From contig CAIPFZ010000049.1 in the NCBI GenBank assembly GCA_903864515.1, forward strand, positions 1 through 24,424: a DNA stretch of 24,424 nucleotides, written 5' to 3'. A model generated the notes under the pieces. That model searched no databases, was not told where the DNA came from, and worked only from the letters and a program-made list of their open reading frames with translations. The translations under genes and the position numbers were made by a program. The first letter of the stretch is position 1. Each line of letters starts with the position of its first letter. This DNA comes from an uncultured bacterium. Lineage in GTDB: Bacteria > Patescibacteriota > Minisyncoccia > Phycocordibacterales > CAIZLB01. Shown one piece after another: positions 1 to 7,192 of this stretch.

Positions 1-1
1 A

Positions 2-187
2 CTATCTCTTAACGCTCCAACACAAGAGGGGACAAGAGTACTTTCAGTTGGTGAGTTAACTCTGGAGATTAGGGTGGAGAAACCAAAAGTAATACAACCA
101 AAGGTGGAGAAGAAATTATCCCCAATTATTAAGTTGTGGAGATTCTTTGGAAATGGCGTGATGGTTATAAGGCCAAATTCCCGTTAG
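2..187 (+). CDS. C-terminal end of an unidentified protein (5' truncated)
   Basis: An open frame enters from the left edge and gives about 61 residues before a TAG stop at 185-187. The tail contains a Val/Glu/Lys/Pro-rich stretch (EIRVEKPKVIQPKVEKK), then a short aromatic-hydrophobic segment (IIKLWRFFGNGVMVI) and ends PNSR. I do not recognise a family. The basic, proline-spaced linker could join a domain to a membrane-near tail, but that is only inference. It converges tail-to-tail with tsaD, and the two coding regions overlap by 23 bases, which fits a compact genome. The rest of the gene lies outside the window. Confidence 0.55.
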   Translation, partial: LSLNAPTQEGTRVLSVGELTLEIRVEKPKVIQPKVEKKLSPIIKLWRFFGNGVMVIRPNSR

Positions 188-1427
188 CTTTAAGATTTGG
201 AAAATCAGTTTGATTCCAGTCTAAATGTTTTCTGTCTATCTTGGTAATAAAATTACCCTTTGAATATTGTAAAAATCCAGCAATTCCAATCATAAGAGAA
301 TTATCAGTTGAAAGATTCTTTTGAGGAACAAGAAGTTTAATATAATTAAGTTCATCTTCAATCATTTTCTTGAATGATTCTTTTATGTAAGTATTTGCAG
401 AAACTCCACCACCAATAATTAGTGTCTTTGAATCACTCAACTCAAGTGCTCTCTTTGTTTTTGAAATCAAAACATCAGTCACAGCTTGTTCAAATTCTGC
501 ACAAAGTGACGCCTTGTCTCCCTCGTCTAGCTCTTTATCTTTTGTATAATCACGAACAGCATAAAGAACAGAAGTCTTGAGTCCTGAGAAAGAAAAATCA
601 CAATCTTTTTTTGTAATCATTGGACGAGGTAAGTCCCAGGGAATATTTGTTGAATTATTTTGTGAAGAAAATTCTCCATCACGAAAACGTTTTGCTAGTG
701 CGGAAATTTTTGGACCTCCTGGATATTTTAATCCAATAATTCTTGCGACCTTATCAAATGCCTCACCAACAGCATCATCTCTTGTTTGTCCTAGTAATTT
801 ATAATCTCCCCATGAGTTGACTTGAACAAGCTCTGTATGTCCTCCTGAGATTAAAAGAGCAACAGCTGGGAATTCAATTTCTAGACTGTCTTCATTAATT
901 AAAACAGAAGTAATGTGACCTTCCATGTGATTCACTGGAATAATTGGAAGTTGCCATATGAAGCTTAGAATTTTTGCACCAGTTATTCCAATCCAAAGAG
1001 CCGGCTCAAGTCCAGGACCTGTTGTTACTGCAATGGCGTCAATCTCTGGTTTTTCATACTCTGTAAAAAATATCTGAAGCTGGTTTTTTAATTCTTGTTC
1101 TCTTTCTGATAGGGAAGAGAGAGCGTCTGTAATTAAGTTATTAAAGTTAGCTGACCCTTCTTTAGAGTTTTCTTGATCGTCTGATGCCGTCCTTTTTACC
1201 AACATATTTGCATCCTTTAATGCAGATATTAAAATAGGCGTAAAGTTATTGATATGCTCACGTTTTGCAAGGGTAGGGAAGACACCACCAAAATCTGCAT
1301 GAGTTTCAATCTGAGAATGCAGAGCGTTACCTAGTATTTTGAAGGTAGGTTTGTCATCCTTAAATTCCGCCTCAATTATGGATATAGCCGTCTCGTCACA
1401 ACTGGTTTCTATGGATAGTATTTTCAT
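165..1427 (-). CDS. tsaD: tRNA N6-adenosine threonylcarbamoyltransferase TsaD
   Basis: TsaD transfers the threonylcarbamoyl group from TC-AMP to A37 of ANN-decoding tRNAs, working with TsaB and TsaE in bacteria. Visible signatures are the N-terminal MKILSIETSCDET, the metal-binding HMEGH motif, the glycine-rich ISGGHTELV, the FSFSGLKT segment, GGGVSANTY and the C-terminal STDNSLMIGIAG. At 420 residues it is longer than the usual 330-350. The extra length is a charged Ser/Glu/Asn-rich insertion at about residues 72-125, between the KREH segment and IDAIAVTTGPG. An AGGAGT lies directly before the ATG, unusually close for a Shine-Dalgarno. The 103-base gap to the next gene is a divergent promoter region. 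The family assignment is secure. Confidence 0.96.
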   Translation of the reverse strand: MKILSIETSCDETAISIIEAEFKDDKPTFKILGNALHSQIETHADFGGVFPTLAKREHINNFTPILISALKDANMLVKRTASDDQENSKEGSANFNNLITDALSSLSEREQELKNQLQIFFTEYEKPEIDAIAVTTGPGLEPALWIGITGAKILSFIWQLPIIPVNHMEGHITSVLINEDSLEIEFPAVALLISGGHTELVQVNSWGDYKLLGQTRDDAVGEAFDKVARIIGLKYPGGPKISALAKRFRDGEFSSQNNSTNIPWDLPRPMITKKDCDFSFSGLKTSVLYAVRDYTKDKELDEGDKASLCAEFEQAVTDVLISKTKRALELSDSKTLIIGGGVSANTYIKESFKKMIEDELNYIKLLVPQKNLSTDNSLMIGIAGFLQYSKGNFITKIDRKHLDWNQTDFPNLKANGNLAL

Positions 1428-1510
1428 ACTCCTATTTAACTATATTTTGGAGGGTAAGTACAGCAGAAGACAATATAGTGATAAAGGGTTATAATTATGT
1501 GGTTATTCAA

Positions 1511-1516
1511 TATAAT
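1511..1516 (+). promoter_or_regulatory. Possible -10 box of the TrmB-like gene
   Basis: A consensus TATAAT lies 14 bases before the ATG at 1531. No good -35 is seen 16-18 bases upstream. A second TATAAT occurs at 1490-1495. There is no Shine-Dalgarno before the start, so the transcript would have only a few leader bases. Confidence 0.4.
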
Positions 1517-1530
1517 CGCTTAACAAAGAT

Positions 1531-2289
1531 ATGAACCTAAACTTTCTTAATTATCTAAAAAACATTGGTATTTCACAGAAAGAGATTGCTGTGTATGTTT
1601 TTATGCTTTCCACAGAATCTGCAACACCAGCTGAAATTGCCAAAGAGGTAAAGCTAAAAAGATCTACCGCTTATGTAATTCTAGACCTTCTGAAAGAGAA
1701 GGGGCTGGTTCGTGAAATTAATGTTGGTAAGCGTCTATCTTATCAAGCTGAAGATCCTGAGAGGCTTAGATTTATTTTGGAAGAACTTAAATTGAAAACA
1801 GAAGAAAGTATCAAGAGCTTGGACATTGTTTTGCCACAACTCAAAGCGACCCTTAGGAAAAAAGGCCAAGCACCAATCATAAAGTTTTTTGAAGGGGAGT
1901 CTGCAGTAAAGTCTTCCATGGAGCAATTAGTTAATAATCCAAGATTTAGAACTGAAATGGATTACGGAGTTTTTCCGTTAGAGCTTGTATATAAATTATT
2001 CAGATCTAAGAATCTAAAAAAATATATCAATCTTCGTCTAGAGGGTAACAATCTATATAGTGTGATTTATACATGTGACGATGGAGAGATTAAACCAAGA
2101 GAAGGGCAGGTTGCCTTCAAGGTAGATCAAGAAGAATTTCCTCTCTCATGTGACATTAATATCTTTGAAGATGAAGTTAGAATACACATGTTGGGGGATA
2201 CTATTTATGGAATCTTAATAAAAAACCCAGAATTTGCACAAACCTTAACTAGTATTTTTAAATTGGCGGAGAAGGGGGCGAGGAGTTAA
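1531..2289 (+). CDS. TrmB-family helix-turn-helix transcriptional regulator
   Basis: The N-terminal 70 residues form a winged helix-turn-helix typical of TrmB/sugar-specific regulators: LNYLKNIGISQKEIAVYVFML, then TPAEIAKEVKLKRSTAYVIL as the recognition region and LVREINVGKRLSYQAEDP as the wing. A coiled segment (about residues 85-110) follows, then a C-terminal domain containing the IIKFFEGESAVKSSMEQLV segment common in this family. Such proteins are frequent in Parcubacteria as stand-alone regulators. The effector is unknown and the classical sugar-binding domain is not obvious. It is monocistronic, with a hairpin terminator just downstream. Its targets cannot be read from the sequence. The adjacent repeated motif near 2403-2528 is a candidate site for some regulator, not necessarily this one. 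Confidence 0.8.
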   Translation: MNLNFLNYLKNIGISQKEIAVYVFMLSTESATPAEIAKEVKLKRSTAYVILDLLKEKGLVREINVGKRLSYQAEDPERLRFILEELKLKTEESIKSLDIVLPQLKATLRKKGQAPIIKFFEGESAVKSSMEQLVNNPRFRTEMDYGVFPLELVYKLFRSKNLKKYINLRLEGNNLYSVIYTCDDGEIKPREGQVAFKVDQEEFPLSCDINIFEDEVRIHMLGDTIYGILIKNPEFAQTLTSIFKLAEKGARS

Positions 2290-2353
2290 GGGTTGCTTGT
2301 AGGTATAAAAATTAAATAAGAATATCTACAATTATATTCGTTTGATAGTTTGC

Positions 2354-2380
2354 AAAAAAGCTCAGAAATGAGTTTTTTTA
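2354..2380 (+). terminator. Rho-independent terminator after the TrmB-like gene
   Basis: The stem is CTCA/TGAG extended by a G-U pair and six A-U pairs, with a GAAA tetraloop and a run of seven T. It lies about 65 bases past the stop codon. Confidence 0.75.
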
Positions 2381-2395
2381 ATTGTGTATTTTATA

Positions 2396-2435
2396 TTAAT
2401 TAGAACGTCTAAATAAAACTAGACGTTCTAATTAA
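2396..2435. repeat. Perfect 16-bp inverted repeat with 8-nt loop
   Basis: The left arm TTAATTAGAACGTCTA (2396-2411) and right arm TAGACGTTCTAATTAA (2420-2435) match perfectly around an AATAAAAC loop. There is no T tract, so it is not an ordinary terminator. The core GAACGTCTA recurs at 2520-2528 just upstream of a strong promoter, suggesting a protein-binding site. The 463-base gap 2290-2752 holds no gene: it contains the terminator, this repeat, the promoter and the leader of the Ter-like cassette. Confidence 0.8.
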
Positions 2436-2519
2436 GTGACTCTTCTTTAATAACATATTTATAGCCTTAATATGGCTGTGTGTTGGTTTTTCCAAAAAAA
2501 GCTAGATTTGTAGCCATGT

Positions 2520-2563
2520 GAACGTCTAGTAAATATTGACAATTAACCCTTTCAGATTATGAT
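2520..2563 (+). promoter_or_regulatory. Near-consensus sigma70 promoter of the Ter-like cassette, with upstream GAACGTCTA site
   Basis: TTGACA at 2536-2541 is followed after 16 bases by TATGAT at 2558-2563. GAACGTCTA, the half-site of the upstream inverted repeat, lies at 2520-2528 just before the -35, a position suited to an activator. Predicted transcription start is near 2570, giving a leader of about 180 bases. Confidence 0.65.
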
Positions 2564-2630
2564 TGTCTTCATAAACAAAAAGCAAGTACAAAAAAACAAA
2601 AAATAAATTATTAAAAATTGTTCTCATTAT

Positions 2631-2661
2631 CTAGATTCAAAACACGGTGTTTGGAATCTAG
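2631..2661 (+). promoter_or_regulatory. Conserved leader hairpin, copy 1
   Basis: CTAGATTC (2631-2638) pairs with GAATCTAG (2654-2661), and the inner AAACAC/GTGTTT can extend the stem past one mismatch. About 47 bases including the flanking TAGGGAGAAGG are nearly identical to 4805-4857, upstream of the second TelA-like gene. The two hairpins differ only in the loop (CACGGTG versus CATGGTG). It lies in the 5' leader of the first cassette gene. It could be a cis-regulatory RNA, an RNase processing site or a protein-binding site. Confidence 0.7.
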
Positions 2662-2752
2662 TAGGGAGAAGGATCAAACTAAATCCAAAGAAATCTCTAT
2701 GCTCATTCACAACTAACAAAACGGGGCAACAAACCCTATACATGGAAAGAAA

Positions 2753-3952
2753 ATGAAACCGACAACAATGGGGACACCGACCAAAATTGGTGTATCAACT
2801 GGTAGTGGAATGGTTCCGCTCCAACAGGTGACTCAGTTTGACATCACTCTTGCGGGTAATGCCGGACAGATCAAGCTTTTGCCAGAACAGATTTCTGTCG
2901 CGGAAGATATGCTCAGTCGTTTGAATTTTTCCGATATCACATCGGGGGACATTCTGATGATGGGGCACAGCGCTGAACTTTCACTCACGGATACTCTTGA
3001 TGGGTTCCTGTCTGGGGTTGAACGCGCCAAGAATCCAAAACTTTTTGCACTCTTTGATCGTCTCCAAAAAGGGGTTGAAGATGCAAAACTTCCTGATCTG
3101 CTAGCGCAGATACAATCAGGAAGCATTGGATTCAAAGCGAGAGTCCTCAGTTGGATGAGTAAGAAGGCTGTTGTGGATGCTACTCGTTCCGCATATGAAG
3201 CAACATGTGACTTGGTTTCAGGTAAGACACAAGACTTGATGGGGGTCATTAAAGTCCTCGAGAAAGAGTTGGGTCAAGCTTTGAATGAGTTACTAAGTGA
3301 GCTTCAACGTTTCAATCAACTGAAGGGAATGTATCGTCAACACATCAATGACTTTGCAGTTGTTGCTGTAGTGGCGCATAAGTTTCTTGAATCAGCGCGA
3401 GCTGAGGTTGAGAAGAAGCGTGCAAACGTAAGTTGTATGTTGGAGCAGTCCAAATTACAAGAGATGGAGAACAAACTTCAGCTTTTGGAATCTCGGACGC
3501 TGGCACTTGAAGGTGTTTTCTCTAGGTTGCCTGCAGACCAGTTGGTTATTCAACAAGTCGAGGCGGCTGGAGTTCAAACTCTACAGGAAACAGCAACAAC
3601 AGCAACGACGCGTTTCAGCTCCATTAAGACCGCTTTGATTGCCCTTCATGGGGCGCTACAAGTCAAGGGGGTGCAACAACTAACTGCAAAGCAAGCTGAT
3701 CTTGATAGGCAGTTGGGACAAATCCGTGGAACTCTTATGAAGGAGGTTATTACCACAGCAGCGAATGCTCCGGGTGACAACAGACTTCAACAGGCGAATC
3801 AACTTCAGGAGCTAATTGTCTTAACGGGCGAGATGCAGAAGTTGATCGAAACCTCCAGGCAAGAAAATCTAAACAAGTTCGAAATTGCGCGTGGTATGTT
3901 TGCCAAAGCGCGTGGAGAACTAACACAACTTTCTTCAAAACCTAAGGCGTAA
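2753..3952 (+). CDS. TelA-like (toxic-anion-resistance family) helical protein
   Basis: This 399-residue protein is soluble and almost entirely helical. After an N-terminal tail with two PTxxG motifs (residues 3-7 and 9-13), residues 40-110 resemble the start of TelA/KlaA/YaaN proteins (hydrophobic helix, then ML.RL...D..SGD). Long helices with heptad character follow, and residues 285-345 match the TelA pattern of a KTALIALHGAL helix. TelA proteins accompany TerD and vWA proteins in stress loci; their biochemistry is poorly known. The neighbours here fit that association. The gene is richer in G+C than flanking core genes. A GGAAAG before the ATG can serve as a ribosome site. An upstream four-codon frame (ATG at 2742) ends in a TGA overlapping the start. 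The family call is by pattern and context, not strong identity. Confidence 0.6.
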   Translation: MKPTTMGTPTKIGVSTGSGMVPLQQVTQFDITLAGNAGQIKLLPEQISVAEDMLSRLNFSDITSGDILMMGHSAELSLTDTLDGFLSGVERAKNPKLFALFDRLQKGVEDAKLPDLLAQIQSGSIGFKARVLSWMSKKAVVDATRSAYEATCDLVSGKTQDLMGVIKVLEKELGQALNELLSELQRFNQLKGMYRQHINDFAVVAVVAHKFLESARAEVEKKRANVSCMLEQSKLQEMENKLQLLESRTLALEGVFSRLPADQLVIQQVEAAGVQTLQETATTATTRFSSIKTALIALHGALQVKGVQQLTAKQADLDRQLGQIRGTLMKEVITTAANAPGDNRLQQANQLQELIVLTGEMQKLIETSRQENLNKFEIARGMFAKARGELTQLSSKPKA

Positions 3953-3968
3953 GCTAAAGGCGAGAGGA

Positions 3969-3998
3969 TTCCCGCGGGCGCGTGCGCGCCCGCGGGAA
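3969..3998 (+). other. Very strong G+C-rich intergenic hairpin
   Basis: A perfect 14-bp stem, TTCCCGCGGGCGCG paired with CGCGCCCGCGGGAA around a TG loop, starts 16 bases after the first cassette stop codon. No T tract follows, so it is more likely an mRNA-stability or attenuation element than a full terminator. It is strikingly GC-rich for this region. Confidence 0.75.
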
Positions 3999-4049
3999 GA
4001 AACCAAAAACGCACAAAACAACAACTAGAAACACAGAAAGAAAACTACC

Positions 4050-4652
4050 ATGCTATCACTTGCACTTACCAAACCGGGCGAAACCGTCCAAAAACTGCAA
4101 CTGTCACTCAACAAAGGTGCCCGCTTCATTGTGGAACTACGTTGGGAAAGTACTCACGATCTGGACGCTCACGCCCTCCTTGCTACCAACAGTGGCGATG
4201 GGGCAAAGGTCTCCGCATTTGAGCAGGTGCTCAGCACCTATAACTCGAAGAAAACCAATCCTAACGGCACCTTGATTTCCAATCAAGACGGATCCTTCTC
4301 GACACCATGTGGTGCGCTTACCCATTCGGGTGACTCACGCACTGGCGTCAATCAGGACATTGATGAGATGATCACTATCTTTGGTGACAAGGTGGGAAGT
4401 AGTGTGAACGAAATCCCTGTCTTTGTTACCGTCCACGGTAGTGCCACCTTTGCGGGAGTCAAAACCGCATCGATCACCATCAAGGATGACGGAGGAAAGG
4501 TTTTGGGCGAGTACCAGCTCACCAACGAATTCTCTGCATTCAATGCTGTTCAAATGGGCAGCTTGATTCAGAGCGATAAAGGGTGGGAGTACGCGCCTGT
4601 TGGTTCCGGCTTCATGGGTGACTTCAACAAGGTGTTGGGGTATTTCTCATAA
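4050..4652 (+). CDS. TerD-domain stress protein
   Basis: This is a 200-residue TerD-family protein. Family landmarks in order are the N-terminal beta region LQLSLNKGARFIVELRW, the calcium-binding-type HDLDAHALL (Asp37, Asp39), LTHSGDSRTG (Asp95), DIDEMI (Asp103, Asp105), a late beta-strand region GKVLGEYQL, and the C-terminal GWEYAPVGSGFMGDF typical of TerD ends. TerD proteins bind Ca2+ and act in membrane-associated stress complexes linked to tellurite, colicin and phage resistance; the exact activity is unresolved. Codon use favours C-ending codons (GCC, ACC), unlike tsaD or pth. It lies between two hairpins inside the cassette. No strong Shine-Dalgarno precedes the ATG. The family call is firm; the biological stress is unknown. 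Confidence 0.85.
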   Translation: MLSLALTKPGETVQKLQLSLNKGARFIVELRWESTHDLDAHALLATNSGDGAKVSAFEQVLSTYNSKKTNPNGTLISNQDGSFSTPCGALTHSGDSRTGVNQDIDEMITIFGDKVGSSVNEIPVFVTVHGSATFAGVKTASITIKDDGGKVLGEYQLTNEFSAFNAVQMGSLIQSDKGWEYAPVGSGFMGDFNKVLGYFS

Positions 4653-4671
4653 GTTTTGGTTGGTTGGTAAA

Positions 4672-4703
4672 GGGCGGATGGGAAGCAAGCTTCCCATCCG
4701 CCC
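4672..4703 (+). other. Strong intergenic hairpin after the TerD gene
   Basis: A perfect 15-bp stem GGGCGGATGGGAAGC / GCTTCCCATCCGCCC has an AA spacer at its centre. It begins 20 bases after the TerD stop and lacks a T tract. Its position mirrors the hairpin after the first cassette gene. It may separate transcript segments or protect the upstream mRNA. Confidence 0.75.
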
Positions 4704-4814
4704 AAACCAGAACCTCCACCGTTTTGATTAGTTAAAAACAAGTAGTAAGAACATTTATCTTGCTGGGAACTACTACAGGTTCATGGACAACTCCATTAAT
4801 GTTGTCCTCCTCAT

Positions 4815-4845
4815 CTAGATTCAAAACATGGTGTTTGGAATCTAG
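4815..4845 (+). promoter_or_regulatory. Conserved leader hairpin, copy 2
   Basis: This is the second copy of the element at 2631-2661. It has CTAGATTC/GAATCTAG arms, the same inner pairing, a loop differing by one base, and the same TAGGGAGAAGG and CCAAAGAAAT downstream. It lies about 70 bases before the second TelA-like gene. No convincing promoter is seen between 4704 and 4810, so it probably acts inside the cassette transcript. Confidence 0.7.
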
Positions 4846-4914
4846 TAGGGAGAAGGGATAAAAACCCAAAGAAATTCCTACATAGAACTTTGAAAACTTC
4901 AACCACAAAAAGAA

Positions 4915-5958
4915 ATGAAACCTACTATCATTGGTAATGATGTTGTTGGTGATGGCGTTCCAAAGTCCTCACCTACAGTTACAAAAATCACTCCAACAAT
5001 AATTGGCGAAGCTGGTGCTTCGGCACAAGTAAAGCCTACGGTTATTGGTGGAGGTGGTGATGTGCAAGATTTTGCAAAGGATGAGCAGGAAGTCAAAAGA
5101 CCTGAGAATAATTTTGTTCAAACACCTTCTGCTATACCTGGTTTTGTGCGTAAGCGCATTCCAATAAAGCGAGAGGAGATAAAAGCAAAATTTCTAAATC
5201 TGAAAGATTCTGTTTTGGACGTCGTGATTAGAATTATCGAAACCACTAATCAAAGTGAAATTGATCAGGTTGATGTTGTTACCTGGGGGCAGGACCTTCA
5301 GGAAAAACACAACAGTCTGGTCACTGAAACTCTAAATTTGCTGGGATCGGAAGTCGTTCAAAAAAGTACTACGTACATAAATAGAATGATGGAAATTCTC
5401 AGTAGCATTAGAATTGAAAAGGTTTTTGAAAACGGACCTGGTATATTTGCAAAAATATTGCGAACAGCCACTCCTGAAATTGACACCTACTCATCACTTA
5501 AGGACGCTTTGAGAGAAATCAATCAGCTCTCCGGACTTATGCGTGACTGCATATCCTCACTCGTTGAATTAAGTAAAAGTCTAGAGCGTAACTCAAAAAC
5601 TTTGGCTGAACTTGGCGATAATGTTGAAGCTAATCTAACTGCGGCACTGGTCGTTGCAGATTACTTCAGGCAAACTTTAAGAGAAGATTTAGCAGAACGG
5701 TTGGAAGACCGCGCTACTAGTTTGACTCTTACACTTGGGCAAATTCGCTCAGGCTCCTTCTCGAGGGATAACCAAATCGAGCAACCTATGAAAATGACAA
5801 CTCTCATTCAGCGGGTGGTGTTCAATACATTACCTATCTGGATGGAAAGTGTTGCCAACCTAAGACGGCGTCATAGGTCCAAACAAACAAACCCGACTGA
5901 AATTGGCGAGACCAGTCGGATACACAAATCGCTACAACAACAACTAAGACAACAATAG
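4915..5958 (+). CDS. Second TelA-like protein with PTxIG motif repeats
   Basis: This 347-residue helical protein starts with a disordered, Gly/Val/Pro-rich tail of about 60 residues carrying PTIIG (3-7), PTIIG (27-31) and PTVIG (41-45). A fourth copy, PTEIG (327-331), sits in the polar C-terminal tail. The body (about 70-320) is long amphipathic helices (SLVTETLNLLG, ALREINQLSGLMRDCISSLVELSKSL) ending in TTLIQRVVFNTLPIWMESV, similar to the TelA helix that contains LPxW. The first TelA-like protein begins with the same MKPT and PTxxG motifs, and both genes share the leader hairpin, so they look like diverged paralogues. The gene is moderately AT-rich compared with its TerD and vWA neighbours. 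TelA membership is likely but not certain. Confidence 0.55.
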   Translation: MKPTIIGNDVVGDGVPKSSPTVTKITPTIIGEAGASAQVKPTVIGGGGDVQDFAKDEQEVKRPENNFVQTPSAIPGFVRKRIPIKREEIKAKFLNLKDSVLDVVIRIIETTNQSEIDQVDVVTWGQDLQEKHNSLVTETLNLLGSEVVQKSTTYINRMMEILSSIRIEKVFENGPGIFAKILRTATPEIDTYSSLKDALREINQLSGLMRDCISSLVELSKSLERNSKTLAELGDNVEANLTAALVVADYFRQTLREDLAERLEDRATSLTLTLGQIRSGSFSRDNQIEQPMKMTTLIQRVVFNTLPIWMESVANLRRRHRSKQTNPTEIGETSRIHKSLQQQLRQQ

Positions 5959-5971
5959 ATACACAACGAAA

Positions 5972-6760
5972 GTGAAAGCACTACAACTCGACCTCAACAA
6001 AGCATCAGCCGGCCTCGTACTCTCGCTCCAAAAGCGTGGTATCCCTACTCCGCCTCCAATGGAATTGGCGTTCAATCTGGACGTCAGCGGGAGCTTCGAT
6101 GACGAACATCGCAGTGGTCTAACTCAAGGACTTCTCACTCGGCTCGTGCCTTGGGGGATGGTCTTTGACCCAGACAAGAAGATGGATGTGTTTACGTTCA
6201 GTAACGGCTCTGGTCACGCTTGCTATGTGAGTGAAATCACGGAGAAAAACCATGCAGGCTACATTTCTGGGCGTATCATCGGCAAAGTTCCTGGGTACAA
6301 TGGTGGGACAGACTATGTGCATGTCCTGCGCAAAAACCTGGAGCACTTTGGCTACATGACTAGTGAACAGTTCATCTCGAAGCCTCAAGGTGGCGGAATG
6401 TTCGGCCGGCTTTTTGGTGGCGGGTCAAAACCTGTCGCTGAGCCAGCTGTCACAGCTCCTCAATCCAAGAAGCGCGCGCTTGTCATTCACGTCACCGATG
6501 GTGATAACTATCATGATGACAAAGAGCCCACACGTCGTCTCCTGCGGGAATCTGCAGAACGTGGTGATCAGGTGTATTTCCTGTTCATCGGCTGTTCTAA
6601 TCAGCCTGACACATTCCGCTACATTGAAGAGCTTGGTCGCGAGTTCTCAAATGTCGGTTTGGTCATCGTCAAAGACATCGAAGCGTTCGTCAACATGACG
6701 GACGAGGCGATCAATGAGCAGTTGATTGGCGATGAACTGCTCGAGTGGTTGAAGAAATAA
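5972..6760 (+). CDS. TerF-like von Willebrand factor A (vWA) domain protein
   Basis: This is a 262-residue vWA protein of the kind fused to TerD in TerF. The MIDAS metal site is complete: DVSGS (Asp37, Ser39, Ser41), the GGTDY threonine (Thr113) and TDGDN (Asp176). The stretch from VFDPDKKMDVFTFSNG to NHAGYI...GGTDYVHVL follows TerF closely. A Gly/Pro-rich loop at about 137-165 is inserted before the strand leading to TDGDN. The first 24 residues (LQLDLNK...LSLQK) resemble the start of a TerD domain, perhaps a relic or docking segment. The start is GTG, 13 bases after the previous stop. A terminator follows. It probably assembles with the TerD protein through its metal site. G+C-rich, like the TerD gene. 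Confidence 0.82.
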   Translation: MKALQLDLNKASAGLVLSLQKRGIPTPPPMELAFNLDVSGSFDDEHRSGLTQGLLTRLVPWGMVFDPDKKMDVFTFSNGSGHACYVSEITEKNHAGYISGRIIGKVPGYNGGTDYVHVLRKNLEHFGYMTSEQFISKPQGGGMFGRLFGGGSKPVAEPAVTAPQSKKRALVIHVTDGDNYHDDKEPTRRLLRESAERGDQVYFLFIGCSNQPDTFRYIEELGREFSNVGLVIVKDIEAFVNMTDEAINEQLIGDELLEWLKK

Positions 6761-6804
6761 GGCAAAACTTTGGCTTATTACCAAAGGTTAGTCTTCTAAA
6801 CCAC

Positions 6805-6848
6805 GGCCCCCGCTCAGATTCGTCTGGGTGGGGGTCATCTTTTTATTA
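6805..6848 (+). terminator. Rho-independent terminator of the Ter-like cassette
   Basis: A 14-bp stem (three G-U pairs) at 6805-6836 with a TTCG loop is followed by a T-rich run (ATCTTTTTATT). It lies 44 bases past the last cassette stop codon. Confidence 0.85.
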
Positions 6849-6945
6849 ATAATATATATGATGCTATTAAGACTTGAAAATTAAATCACCAGCTGTTAAT
6901 ACTATTTCACTTAGAAATAAAATTAATATGGGTGCGAGGTGTATA

Positions 6946-7020
6946 TGGTGACCCTACCGGGAGTCGAACCCGGCTTTAAAGCTTGAAAAGCTTTCGTCCT
7001 AACCGATAGACGATAGGGCC
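6946..7020 (-). tRNA. tRNA-Glu (anticodon TTC)
   Basis: On the minus strand GGCCCTA pairs with TAGGGTC (one G-U). The anticodon loop is CTTTTCAAG with TTC at 34-36, and the T arm is CCGGGTTCGACTCCCGG. The 3' CCA is encoded. Confidence 0.95.
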
Positions 7021-7192
7021 ATGTTTGTCTAAGTGCCTAAATTTATTGCCTAAAATCAAAGATAAAAGCAATATGAAGAATATAACATATTTTCAGAAAA
7101 AATCAAAAATATGGGTAGATTTAGGTTGTCTAGAGGTGTAAAAATTGCCACATCTACAATATTGATGATATGCTTGCTATGTTAACTAAATT

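Noticed and set aside
577..804. Plus-strand open frame inside tsaD
   Set aside because: It is antisense to conserved TsaD sequence; its protein has no features of its own.
2396..2435. Inverted repeat as a transposon end or MITE
   Set aside because: No transposase, target duplication or second copy of the full repeat was seen; the shared half-site near the promoter fits an operator better.
3982..4275. Plus-strand open frame overlapping the start of the TerD gene
   Set aside because: It starts within the strong hairpin, and its product is low-complexity and basic; the TerD frame is clearly the coding one.
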